Shown: positions 13,161 through 25,900 of the stretch, in pieces
Layout of the letters: each line of letters begins with the position of its first letter
Position numbering within the stretch: the stretch's first letter is position 1
Assembly: GCA_037074765.1 (NCBI GenBank)
Contig: JBAMDO010000039.1
Span: forward strand, 372,001 to 436,000
Source: Mansonella perstans
Lineage: Eukaryota; Nematoda; Chromadorea; Rhabditida; Onchocercidae
Direction of reading: 5' to 3'
DNA: 64,000 nucleotides
Program-made: the position numbers and the translations under genes
The notes under the pieces: model-generated
Databases searched by the model: none
What the model saw: only the letters and a program-made list of their open reading frames with translations
Told to the model about the DNA's origin: nothing

Positions 13161-13606
13161 CACTTTACAAAGAGAGAGAAAGAAAGAGAGAGAGAGAGGA
13201 AAAGAAAAAGAGTGAAGAGAGAGATACGAGAGTAGTATGAAATGGTTTAATAGATCATCAGCTCAACAACTATCTATCTATCTATCTATCTATCTACTTG
13301 GAACAATTGATCCAATCCCAACCATTTCATTCTCTTATTTGAACATCTTTCAATCCTCCTCCACATTATTAGCTTTTTCTTTTGGATAATAAAAAAGAGG
13401 AATGAAAATGAGGGAGAGAAAAAGGGAAAAAGAGGAAAAGATAGAGAGAGAGAGGGAGGGAGAGGGAGAGAAAAAAGAAAAAGAAAAGCGAGGGAGAAAT
13501 TACGTCTATAATATACACACATACACACGTACACACACACACAGACACACACACACACACATACACACATATACATATACACATACACACACATATACAC
13601 ACACAT
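13161..13606. repeat. Compound microsatellite (GA, TATC, purine-rich, CA)
   Basis: Consecutive blocks: GA-rich 13171-13200, (TATC)n at 13271-13296, a purine-only-like GAGA stretch at about 13400-13495, and an alternating CA/TACA run at 13513-13606. Together they span about 450 bases on both strands and create spurious open frames. Confidence 0.95.
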
Positions 13607-13675
13607 TGAAGCTCAAATTCTCACTTCATTTCGATTTACTCAATATGGAAGGGTCAATTGGGGCTTTCATTTCAT

Positions 13676-13905
13676 TAATTATTATCGTTATTGTTATTGT
13701 AATTACAATTATTGTTTATTATTTTTATTGTTAACTGCAATTAATTATTTGTCAATTATTGCTATTATTTTTAATTGTTTTTATTTTAATTGTTACAATT
13801 ATTATTACTATTATTAGTACCATTGTTGTTATTATTATTATTAATATCACTATTATTGTTTTTATTATTAGTATTATTATTGTTATCATTATTAGAACAA
13901 AGTAG
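13676..13905. repeat. Imperfect ATT/TTG trinucleotide-rich stretch
   Basis: Imperfect (ATT)n with interspersed GTT/ATC units. It adjoins the compound microsatellite. Confidence 0.85.
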
Positions 13906-14050
13906 ATTTCAATGATTTTTATTCAATTCTTACCATTAATAATAATTTAATCATCTTTGTATTTGATTATAAATTTTACTGAGAATTAATAATACAATTA
14001 ATTGAGATGTTCCTTAACATTATTTTAAATAAAAGGCCTAATTCTACTCG

Positions 14051-14075
14051 TTTTTTTTTTTTTTTTTTTTTTTTT
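14051..14075. repeat. Homopolymer T25
   Basis: Uninterrupted run of 25 T. Confidence 0.95.
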
Positions 14076-15357
14076 GCATTCTTTTCTAATTCTTTTGCAT
14101 AGTAAATAAGAAAGAAAATGTAACAAAAGTGGAAATGTATTAAATGATTTAATTTAATTTAGTGTATTATAAATTTTAAGTTACGTCATAAATCTTCTAT
14201 GCTATTAATAGATTTTTTTTTTTTATTAACGAATATATTAATTTCTGATTTAATTTGATTAGTGTATTTGTAATATTGGCATATAGAATTTTTTCTCCTT
14301 TCATTTATTCTATTTTTCTTATTCCATTTATTGAAGTTTGCAAAAATAATAGGACAATAAATTTTTAAAATTAGAAAAGGAAACTTTTCTAAATTATATT
14401 TAGTATGGTTTTTTTTTTATAATTTTAATCTTTCAATTATATCATCAAAAAATTGCTGGAATTATTACAATGAACGTTACGTGAGAATTCTGTTTACTTG
14501 AAAATATTCAGTAATTTTGACTAAAAAAATTGATTTCACGAATTACTTAGCAACATATGCCGAATCTTGACTGAACATAGATAGGTCTTTTTTCATGCCA
14601 TCCAAAGATAATTCACCTTTGGGACAACGAACATTTCGCATTGATACACACTGTTAAATATTGTCTCGAGATGCTGAAAAAACTTTTTAGATTTCTGATT
14701 TATCGTTTTTTTCTTGGATTTTTTCTCTCTCAAATTGTAGAATTTATTAAAATGTCAACAATAATATAACTTTGTGTTTTTTTTTTACTTCAATCAGCAG
14801 TATCAGTATAATTATCCCGAAACTACCAATAGTTATAATATAGTTATAATAATAATTCGTTTAAACTAAATTTAATATCTATTGGATTTTAATATTTCTA
14901 AATAAATGAGTAAATATGTACATGTATTTTTTTCCTGGAAATTAAAAAAAATTGCAAAAAAAATATATGCAAAAAGAATGTTTTTTTTTAAATTTCATTT
15001 TAAGTATAAATTGTGTATTAAACATTTTTAATATAAAGTAATGACATATGCAAACATTAGAAGAGAATATATAAACATATGAAATATGCAATTGTTACAT
15101 GCAAATATATATAAGCTAGTTCGCAAAGCAGATTGAATGAGAGATTAGGTTTTCATTTAATGTTCAATTCATGTAATTAATGTGATTTGCTAAAATTATT
15201 TAACAAATTTTTTTCTTTTTTTTTTCCATATTTCATCTGCTTTTTCAGTTGCAAAACTAAAATCAGTTCTTTGATACGACACGCATATATTTATTTTCAA
15301 ATGGAACTGATTCGTTCATTATTTGAAAATTGAATTATACATTGATATTCAAAATTG

Positions 15358-18300
15358 ATGGCCACCGCTACAACAGCATTGGTACGTGCGACGGGTAATA
15401 CTGGTGGTACAGTGATGATGATGCCAACGGGTAATTCTATTGCTATGGTCAGTAAACTATTTATTTGAAATATTTTAAAATTTTTAAAATTGAAATAGAT
15501 CCAAGAAAATCCGAACAACTGTTAGTCATCGTAATCACATTCCGAGCTGTTCATTGATTCAGTGCTGTCTTCCTTCACCGCTCTCTTATGTGACATGCTA
15601 ATTTCAAAATCATCTGCAAGCTTTTAGCCAATTTAAATAGTATTAAAAAAGGGATGATTAAATAACAGCTGGTTACAATCATTTGTTTTAAGAAAGGGAG
15701 AGGAGTTGAGTCACTTTCTTTCCGTAATTGGGATTACGGAGACGGATGCAGATATTACGGATACGGATACGGATAGAGATATTTACATACGGATGTTCCC
15801 ATAGAGATATTGTGAAGAGGTGCATTGGAGATTGTGTGATAAGATACATTGGAATGATTGAACTTAAGTCCCCAATGACGTATGAGCTCAAATGACGTTA
15901 AACATTTGATATTTATTTACGATAAAGCTATCTTAAAAATTCATTCCATTCGTTAATTGGATTGTACTAAGCGAGAAAGAATCTGCGAAATACAATTTGT
16001 GGATGATTTGCTACTGTTGTTGATGTTGATCAATCTTTGATTGTATTGAAGAGGAGGAATAGAAAGAGGATTTTTTAGATATGTGATTAAATAGAAATTT
16101 ATAACATGCAATTTTAGAATTTATAAAATAGGAAAACATACCGAAAGCATGGAGAATGTTCGGAATTGATCATTGATTAGTCGTAGTAGAAAACGAAAAA
16201 GTTTGTCGAACGGTCAGAAATTCAGAAAAAGATCAAAAATTTTAATTCGTTAAAAAATTAGGAGCTGGAAAGAAGATATATGTCAAATGAGAGTAAAAAT
16301 GAATGGATGGAAAAACAGCCTTATTACTATAGCAACCAAGTAAATAAAGTTTACTTTTGTGCAAGTATATGATTGTATGTTTGTTTGAAAGCACATATTT
16401 CGGAATCTTATTTCTTTAGTTGATGCAATTTTCGCTTGTTACTGATATGATTATCTTTTAATTTGATATCATCCGAATTAATTTAATAATATTTGTTATC
16501 TGTTAGAAGTCCTGCTTATTAGTTTTAGATTTTAACGCAATTAGTTTGTTGTTGTAAGAAAATGACCTTTGAATCTTTCTGTTGAATCCCAGAGGAAAAC
16601 AGCAAGAAGAATTTTCATTTCTATCTATTGCTTCGTCTATTTTCTTTTATACAAAAATAATCTCCGTTTATCAGAATAAAAAAAAAAAAAAAAAAAAAAC
16701 ACTAAATGTCTAACGAGCCTGTTTGACCGTAGTGAAATCATTACAAAAAAAGTTGCGAAATAATAGTTTTTTATTATCAAATCTCAGTAAAATTTTGTAA
16801 ATTTTGCAGGGTTGTACAGGTCAGCCATCGCAAGTACCGTATCCATCGCAGCAAAGTGCATATTCTATTTATCCATCTCAAGCTGTCGTTGAAGTGTCAT
16901 CAGTTAACAGCCGTTTGTTTTCGAATAATTCCTGTGGTATTTTTTCTTTGCTTTACTTTGTTATCTCAGTACTGCTCAAATATTTCAGAAAATACATTAT
17001 ATGATCTAAGTTTCGAGAGTTCGGAAATGTTGTGATGTTTTTGTGCATATGTCAGTGTATGTATGTATGTATGGCTCGTTAGCTTTGCTAATTATATTTT
17101 CTATTAAATTGTAGATGCAGTATCAACAAATTTTTTTTCCCAACAACAACAACAAAGCTATCAGTTACAACGATCATTTTATCAGAATTTAACACCGGAA
17201 CCACCAGCAACAACAGTTAATAACGTTATTCCCCAAATTATGAATTGTGAAGCCGTTGGTTCTGTAACATCAGCAACGATGCCTAATGATAGCCTTACAG
17301 CATCAGTTTTAACTGATTTGGGTAAGGCTGTATCGCAGTATTCGCAGCTATTTTCTTTAATTCTGTTGATATACCAATAGAGTTAATCATTAATTTCTAT
17401 ATTTCGCATTTACAGTATTGCAAATCTATAGGGACTTCCTCATATTTCTGATAAAGAAATGGTCCTTTAAAATGATTTTTAACCAATAAGCAGTTTTTAA
17501 TTTTTAAATGAATTACCAATAAGCAGTTTTAATTTTTTTGAAATGAATTTTTAAGGAATGACTCATATTAGGCTTTCTTTTCTTAGAATCAGATTTGGCC
17601 ATTATTATTTTGCTTCATTAAAAATACTGTAATCAGTGCTTTGAGTGCTTTTGCTATTTTTATGGTACTTTCTACTTGTGTTACTGTGTTGCTGAAGGAC
17701 TAATTTAAGTAGCTGATTAAATATGTTGTTAATCATTTTGTAGGTTCCCAGTCGTTGTCAGTTCTACGATCTTCTAGTTGTAGCAGCCGGAGTCGACCGT
17801 CATCATCCTGCTCCTCTGCTACGAACGTACAAATACCGATTACAAACAGTACAATCACTGCTACGAGTGCTGCTGGACCTGTTACTAAAAATATGGATAG
17901 TTTGGTTATCGCATCGGTTACAGATAATACTGCTACATCTGGTTGTGGTTGGTTTTGCGTCTAGTTTTTAGGCTTATTGTGTGTGAAATTTTGTCTTTCA
18001 TATTACTGGTTTGGAACAGAAGTCAGAAAAACGCTCGTGGATTGGCTGCGCGAATGAAGACTTGGAGGATTTCATCCTTGTTGAATGAATCCATTGAGTC
18101 TGCGCAGTTAATTTTTCGAATAAGGTGCAACGTGTGTGGAACTATTTCGCATTCTTTACGCCAGAGATTCATCTGCCGGGGTCCAGCAAGCTTGAACGAT
18201 ACAGCGAGATCCTCAGACCGTAGATTTTGGTCGCAGTGTCCTACTGTTAGATGGATAGCTTTGGAAAGCTAATCGAGCTTGATCTGCCTGAGTTTGGAGT

Positions 18301-21300
18301 AAGAATTGTACTTCTCCTGAGGTGGTTGCCCGAAAACTAACGGGCCTATTCTGCACGTGGAGATACTTTGCTGACCCTTTGATTAAGATCTCTCTGGCAT
18401 GGTGACCCTGCCGGAGGCGTACGCCAGTTATAGCTTACCTCACGAGAGTGTACAAATTTTTTCCGATAACAAAGGGAATGTTCGTAAAACGAATAAATGG
18501 GGAGAAATTAAGCACTGACTGATTATTACTGATACAAAATGAAAATATAGAATAAGCATAAACTCTATGGATATTTCACATCTTGCTTTGCTTTAGTAGT
18601 AGCGTAATCGTATTTGTCCCGGATGCAATGGACATTAACCAACATAGCGGAGATACTCCATGATATCGCTTCCCAACTATTTGCTGTTATCATCCATCCG
18701 CATATAACAACTAAAAGGCGGTAAAATATATATAATTGTAAAAACATTTTTCAGATATCCTAATAATCCGTGATCCGTTCGAAGAGGAAGAATTGGCCGG
18801 CACACGTTGTAATGCTACAAATACCCAAACGATGTTTAATCAACGACCACCGCAGTATATTAACACTGGAAACCCATTAGATTCTGGAGGCCAACTGGAG
18901 TTACCCCGGTCAGAATATTCGTGGATTAATTTTCCGTATTATTCATTCTTCTTTGCCAGTAGAAATAGCGAAAAGAGAGGAAGAGAAAAGAGTATCGTAG
19001 ATTATCTACGACTCCAATCTTAGTCGTCTAAACTGTTAATGAATAGTTTCTCAAAATATATTTGGATGAATTTTTTTTGTAGGCATCTTCGTGTCCCGTA
19101 TCCTGAATCGGCATATCGAGCGTGTATTGCAGCGAATAAGAATTTGGACTGTTACCGTAACGGGACACCACTATCTTCTTTCATACCATCTTATCCAGCG
19201 TTCCCAGGCCCAAGACCTGGTTCTGTTTTTGCTCCCACTGCAGTTCCAATGGATAATTCGGTAATATATGGTAATCTACAACAGCAACTTCCTGGTAGTG
19301 CTGCAAATTTCGGGATGTTACGGAATAATAGTAGAGCTCAGGGAAATGCCTCACCAGGTATATGTCTTTTTGTTTATGAATAGTGCTTCTAATGATTTCA
19401 TATGTTTTTATAATCCATTCGCTTTTATTCCTACAACAAAATTAATTTCTGGATTATTCTCCTACTTGGAACTGGTTTTCAGGTTGTCCGCCGCTGTCTT
19501 CTGGTAATGTAGCTGTACAAATTTCAACCCAAGGCTTTGGAAACCCATATTGCGTCCAAGGATCAGCTCCAACGCAGCAGATATTGGGACCACCCGGTAA
19601 TCATTATAACCTGCTTGGTTAACTTGCATTTAAACAGATAGATTTGTTCTGTAGTTACTGAACCATATAAGGGCTTTCACTTGTCGCACAAGGCGCTACT
19701 GGTGTACCATTTCCAGAAACCAAATTTTTTTAGATGATTTAGTTTTTGATACTGCAGCACTGATAATCTTTTTTGCCGTGGGGAAAGTTTGAAAAGTATT
19801 GGAAACTCGTTTATACTTACTTATATTGCATTAAATTTTCGGTGTGTCAAACTTGTTTATCTTTGCCTCGAAAATTAAACAGCATTTGTACTCCTGTATT
19901 ACTCATTTTTGAGATATCAAACTATAAAAATTATTTCTTGTATCACAGCGATTTCAAAAATTATGTTTGAAATTAAGCAAATCAAATGCGAACAGAAAGT
20001 GCTATTTAAACTGTTGATTAGGAGTGCGACTTTAAAGCATGCATATGTTGAAGGTTAAAAGCACCATAAAATACTCATGAACATGAATCAAGCTCAAATT
20101 TTAAGAAAAAGTCAGCTACACTCAGAAGTTTGAGCGTTTGTGGAAAATGTTTCAACCTCTATAGAGTGTAATATTTCGATATCTTTGATATTGAAAATTT
20201 ATTACGTGTTTATTATCAGTTTCAAAGAATTAAAATTAAGTTTTTCTGTGTTTGGGTCAAATGCTTCCGTATTTCCCTACTTTACTATAGTTGTAGCAGT
20301 ATCTTTCGAATTTATCAAAGAAAATTAAACACTAATATAAGAGATTAATTTCTTATTTGTCCTTAAAATGTAACTGTCCTTGAAATTAAAATGTAACATT
20401 ATTAATAAAAATGAACCTTGAAATTTTGGTTCAAGTATTTTTAACAATAACTGTCAACTCGAAGTATAAATCCATTGATGTTTCGGAAAGATTCAGTGTA
20501 TGTTACTCTTATTATATGAGGATAGTTTGGCGTCTTTCATTGCCAATTATTCTAACAGTTACAATTAATTGAATGCTATTAAGGAAGTGATACTAATTCT
20601 TTCTGTCATTTTCCAGGCTGTACGCAACGTGCCGAATATCTACCAACTGTATCGGGTCCATACTGTATACCAAGTGCTGCTGGGCAACCGTATTTTGGAG
20701 CACAGCAGATTACAAGATCCGAACCCGGAACTTCCGGTATGGTGCCTTTGAACAATGGCCCACAAATAAATCCTATGGGGATAATGAACATGAATGGTGA
20801 AAGGATGGGATCTGTTATGGGTGTTGTTGGTGTGGCCCAACAGCAAAATGCTGGTGCGACAGGAAAGAAAGGGAATAACAAAAGGCATGTTTGTTTGTTG
20901 TTTTCAAGCAAAAAAGAAATTTTTGGATACATGTATATGATTTTCTTTCCTTCTCTTTTTTTTGAGAAATCTTAATGAAGTGGTTTATGTACATCATTTA
21001 CAGATCCAAAGCTAACAAAGCAGCTACAACAGTATCGAACCTTACCATTACAGACGAGCAGCAGCTCTTGGCCGTAAGGCGGAAACAGCAACCGCTGCTA
21101 CCACCTGGACAACAACAACAACAGCCGATGGGCCCTGGAATGATGCTACCTGTGTCAGTTTCGTCACAGGAGTTCTATCTATCGCAGGGTATTTGTGGTA
21201 ACCCTGGTGGCATACCACATCATGTTGCACTATCACAGCAGCAGGCGATGATACCGTTGGCACCTGTTAATGGAACCAGTGGAGGAGGATTAGGTCAATT

Positions 21301-22935
21301 CGATCATTTTGATGGTTAGTCAAGTTCTTTTGTTCAATTTTTAGAGTCACGTAGTTCCAACAGAGCATTTCTTGTAAAGCATCGGCTTTAACTTGAGTGA
21401 AATAATATAGGCATAATAGTCTATGCTTTTGAGGTCTGATTCAACGACCAAGTTAAATCGGAATGCATCTGAATTAAATAATTAATTAATAATGAAAGTG
21501 TCCTAGAATGGTATATGTTAATTTGGTTATTTGTAGTTCGACCTTCGACAAGTATGAGTTGCACGGCGATGTCGTGTTGCCCTCCACTGGTATCTGCACC
21601 AAATACAGCAGGTAAATTATTGTCTATTTTAAATATCTGTTAGTCCAAATCAGTTATTCTTGAACTTAAATTTGTATATTGAAATACTATGTCTAGAAAC
21701 CCCGTCTCAGCAGCAATCAACTTCTCAAATGATCGCCAATTCAATGATGATGACGAGAAGTTACGGTGGTTTCGAACAAAATGGTTTTATTGATGGCTTT
21801 CAGGTCTGTTAATAATCACGTTTTTTGAACTATATAACTTTATTAAAGATTGTTTAGGCTTGCAGTAAAACTTAATTTTTAAATCAGGATGAAAATAACG
21901 ATGTAGTGTCATAACATAGTATAATGGATCTTTTCTCTTTTCATGAAAATATTGTACTGTCCCTTTGATCAAAGGTTCACATTACTTGATAATGACTCAG
22001 ATCATCAAATGAATTTTTTTTTTCGGTGGGAATGACAGGAATAGTTTAGTAGGCATAATCTATGACAAACTGCACTATGTTTTAGTTTCTTAGTTCATAG
22101 TAGCAAAATTATTTCCTCATCGTATCAAGTTTGAAAATTTCTCTTAGTTACATTCAGACTGCAATAACCTAATTTTCAGACGCAACGAAGCAATGGTAAC
22201 AGTGGTGAAACCGTCAACAATAATATGGCAGCAAATACTATAATCACTACCACTGCTAGTGGTGATTCATTTACTGTGCTAAATGGTTCTTTGAGTAGCC
22301 AGAACACGAATACCGATAACAAACAACGTTGTGTAAGCTGTACGGAAGAACTACGAGTAAATTTTAGTATTATTTATTATCAGTCGTACGCATTTTCATC
22401 AAACTCGTTTTGTTGGAGCCTATGGTAAGCGAGTGACTCAAATTTTTGGAATATCCTCATTTTCATTCTATTGATTATAATAATGTTATAGAATGATCAA
22501 CCTAGTATTCAATGCACAGCAAATGGCGAAGGTTGTCGGCGTTTCTTTCATCAGGTAAAAAATTCTCAAATTATCCATTTCATCAGGTAAAATTTTTGGC
22601 GAAGTTTCCCTATAGTTTTTTTTTTTCACATTGTGAAATACCCATGGGAATAAAATTAAAGAAAAATACATTACCCCATTATTCCATGGCTCTAGGTTTC
22701 TTTTACACTTTTTCATCCCTTTCCACTAAACTTATCTCTTTTAATTCATTCATATTGTTGGAAATAATATGAAGGACTTGTTATTGTTAATTTATTGGAT
22801 GTGATTTTTTGTTTGTTTTAGGAATGTAGCGGATTATTATCGGATGCATTCCGTGCTATCATAGCAGAACCATGTGCTGAATGGATATGTCCGGATTGTT
22901 TATGCCGTCAACAAACGCAACTTACATTTGCTTAA
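15358..22935 (+). CDS. pygo: Pygopus homologue, PHD-finger Wnt co-activator, 759 aa
   Basis: Exons: 15358-15447, 16810-16936, 17115-17321, 17744-17941, 18755-18908, 19083-19357, 19483-19596, 20617-20884, 21004-21314, 21537-21611, 21697-21803, 22180-22356, 22492-22554, 22822-22935. Phases agree throughout and the sum is 2280 nt. Start is ATG 15358 (MATATTALVRATG). The body is a long Gln/Pro/Ser/Gly/Met-rich linker as in Pygopus. The C terminus (about residues 693-754) is a PHD finger with all eight zinc ligands: CVSC, C-x6-C (CTANGEGC), HQEC and CPDC, followed by a short tail. Residues 214-220 (DPFEEEE) match the acidic NPF-type motif of the Pygopus N-terminal homology domain, with Asn replaced by Asp. 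A basic patch (KKGNNKRSK) spans the exon 8/9 junction. In flies and vertebrates Pygopus reads methylated H3K4 and bridges via BCL9/Legless to beta-catenin in the nucleus; the same role here is inference. Intron 8 would need a GC donor. Confidence 0.85.
16678..16699. repeat. Homopolymer A22 in Pygopus intron 1
   Basis: Uninterrupted run of about 22 A. Confidence 0.95.
17482..17555. repeat. Imperfect 37-bp tandem pair in Pygopus intron 3
   Basis: The segment containing ACCAATAAGCAGTTTTTAA occurs twice in succession with small length differences. Confidence 0.8.
18031..18462 (+). ncRNA. Candidate structured Pol III-type RNA inside Pygopus intron 4
   Basis: This stretch is far richer in G+C than any other intron here and folds extensively on paper. 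The ends can close on each other: CTCGTG 18034-18039 with CACGAG 18441-18446. Local stems include CTGCGC (18046-51) plus AGACT (18058-62) against AGTCTGCGCAG (18097-18107) with AGGAT-TTC-ATCCT nested inside, TAGCTT-TGGA-AAGCTA (18256-18271), GGAG(T)AAG/CTTCTCC (18296-18317) and GCCCG/CGGGC (18328-18345). A T6 run at 18457-18462 follows the closing strand, as in a Pol III transcript. Size and layout would suit RNase P, RNase MRP or 7SK RNA, but I could not recognise their core motifs. The alternative is a decayed protein-coding insert: the minus strand has two adjacent frames of about 60 open codons each, in different phases. Confidence 0.4.
18457..18462 (+). terminator. T6 run, possible Pol III terminator
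   Basis: Six consecutive T immediately 3' of the candidate closing helix of the intronic RNA. T runs are common in this A+T-rich DNA, so on its own this is weak. Confidence 0.3.
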
Positions 22936-25900
22936 ATATATTCAGTTATGTTTAAGCTTTTATTTATTCTTTTTATTTTTTCTATTAATATTGTGTTATT
23001 ATATTTTTTTGTACTCCTCTTAAATAAGTTTCCTTATTTATTCAAACCATTACATAGTATTTGTATGTTTGAGTATGTTAAATATAATTGAAGTTGAATG
23101 TATTTCCATAAGATACTTGGATGTATCGTTGCATATGTCCATATTTTAAGTATAATTGCTTATTTGTACATCATTTTGATGTACTGTTGCGTCAGCGACA
23201 TATTTGAATCTATTTTTAGATCTTCGGCTATATCCACATGTGTTTGAATATGGAATATGGGTTTTTGCATGCATTTTGATACCTTTGCATTATTGTATAC
23301 TTATGATTCTTCATATTAGTGTTTTTATTATTACTGTGAAATTATAAGACATAAACATTTAGCGGTCTCATTATTCAAAAATATTTAACTTTTAATATTT
23401 CTGGATTATTTGTCACTTGAACATTTTGTTGTGTCATTATTGTTGTAAAGATTCTTTTTTTATCAAAGATTGTATTTTTCATGTATATGTTGCTTTATTC
23501 AATCTGGAATATCTTAATTATTTGGTACATAATTTGTTTTGTTTTTCGATCGATTAGACAGAATTTGCAGGATTTGGAATATTCTGACAAATTTCGATTG
23601 TAGAATTTATCATAGAATTCATTCTATGTTATATAGATTCATTATGAATCTAAATTTGCCGTAGTTGAAATGCTTTTCTTTCGAAGGATTCTGAAAACTT
23701 TTGTGAATATTTCTAAACAAAGATAGTCAAATTTCACAATTTCCTTAGTTCTTTTTATTTCTTTTTCTATTTAATTGTTTTGTAATCCCAACTGTCTTTG
23801 TCATTCATTCGATAATCACTTTCCTTTCAATTAATTTAGAAAACTGCATTTCTGGATGGTGCCAGACTATTCATTTTCACTCATCATTGTGCGATATAAT
23901 TTAATAATTCTAGCATATTAAGTTAATTTGTAAATTTAATGCATATTAACTAACTAATACTGGTGGCAATTAATACTGGAGCATTACGCATTTTATCTGC
24001 CTTTCCTTTCAGACGGTTCTTTCACAGATTTTTTACCTTTTTATCTATGATTGAAAAGTTCAAATTAAAAGTTTTTATCTAACTAACACTAATCATCTCA
24101 ATATTATGTTTGTATTTGGTATATATGATAAAGGAATACTTCATTTCGATTTCAGTGTTTTTTATGTTGACCTTTATTTATATAGTTTGTGAATTTAATG
24201 AAATTGCAATGAAAATATTTAAAACAAATTTTTCTGCAATAGTATCCAGCCAATTCTGGAAGAGATTACTTTATTTGCAGTTAAAAGAGAGTAATTATCA
24301 GAATTAGTCGCATATTTGGATGTTTTTGCGTCATATTTATTTTGAGAATTTTCTTTCATTATGATAAGCGGAAATTAAAAAGATTGTAATATATTTATCT
24401 GTTAATTTATAGTTTCATATAGTTTTTTTACTTGTTAAAATTTCAAAAAATTTCACAATATTAAATGACGAAGCTGATCGATAACTTTGTAGATGCATTG
24501 ACTTTCCAATCTTTTATTAAAACATAGCATGCGAGATTGATTGCTAAATTTTTGATTTATTTAAAATTAAACAAAAGTAAACTTTGGTGCAATCAACAAA
24601 AGTTTTGTTGTCTTCGCAAAGTTTTGTTGTGTGAAATTCGTGTCACAGAAAAAATGAAAGAGCAGTATGAATTGAAGGAATTTTCCATTTCTCTTTTCGT
24701 TGTCCTTTTTTCTTCATTTCTCTCTGTCCTTTTACCTCTCTCTGTTCTTCGATTCTTCTAGGATGATAAACCATGCACTGTGAAATAATTCAATTTAAAA
24801 AAGAAAAAAGTATAAATGACAATTCGATTGAATATTTTCCAAAAGTTAGTGAATAAAGGAAATGATTTGTGTTTGTCCTAAAATTTCACTAACACTAAAC
24901 ACTTACGTATTCTTTTATATACGTAATATATACGTAAGAGTTAACATTTGTTTTCATATTCTTTGCTGATAAGTGAGTGAAGGGAAAAGATGAATTAAAA
25001 AGTATTTCGTTTAAAAAAAAAAAAAAAAAAAAAAATTATCCCATCAATATTGAAGCTATTAGCTAAGCTAGCTTAGCTTTATGTAGCACGATATCCTTAT
25101 GAAATGTTTGTACTCTTTTTAGTTCTATTTACTTCTTTAAGTGAAAGTATGAAAAATAAAAATAAAAGCTATTACTTTTTAAGAATTATTACTTTTTCAT
25201 TTTTTATTTTATTATTATTATTATTTATTTATATTTGTAAAGCAATGAAATGAAAAGAAAGAGAAAAATTAAATAAACATAATTTATAAAAGGAAATGAA
25301 TGGATAATTTCCTCTGTCTTTTTTTCTTACCTTTTCAATTATTGTCAATAATTATTTCCATTGGGACTTGTTTATCACATGAATAAAGAGGTGTGTATCT
25401 CTAAGTGTGTATATTTGTTGGTTTGTATGTATGTAGGTATCATGTGTGCCAGTACTGTGTTTGTGCGATTTAATTTTAAAAAATATATTAGTAACATTTG
25501 AATTATAATATACTTGGAATTATACATTAGCAGTGAATATCATACCTAGTATACATAATGTGGTAAATATCCTAAGCTATCTGAAATCATCTGATTCAAT
25601 TAAAAATTTATTGGATTAACAACCGATTGGGTTGAACGACTAATACCATGAGGATAATTGCATGAGGAACCAGCCAGCAATATATCTGATTCCTGCTGGC
25701 AGTAATACAGATGACATCTACAACCTGATATGGCTATACAGTGGAATTTGCTACAAAAGCTTGAGTGGAATTTGCTATAAAAACGAAGGAAGTGGGAAAC
25801 TTGACATTTTAAATTCAAGAAAAATTTCAAAAAATTTAATATGAAAAGTATACTTCCAGATCGAGTAGTCGTAATTTGCAGTCATTTAAGATTTGGGTGA

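Larger units (their letters stand above)
11408..15357. other. 4 kb gene-free, microsatellite-rich DNA
   Basis: 3' flank of the MyTH4-FERM gene and 5' flank of the Pygopus gene. No coding exon supported. Open frames in this stretch come from CA/GT, GA and ATT repeats. Confidence 0.65.

Noticed and set aside
13286..13734. Open frames of about 80-110 codons on both strands
   Set aside because: Produced by CA/GT and GA microsatellites (Cys-Val, Thr-His and Arg-Glu runs).
18031..18462. Telomerase RNA hidden in the Pygopus intron
   Set aside because: No template complementary to TTAGGC repeats was found in the segment.
20606..20932. Minus-strand ORFs over Pygopus exon 8
   Set aside because: Antisense of a G+C-richer exon; no splice context.
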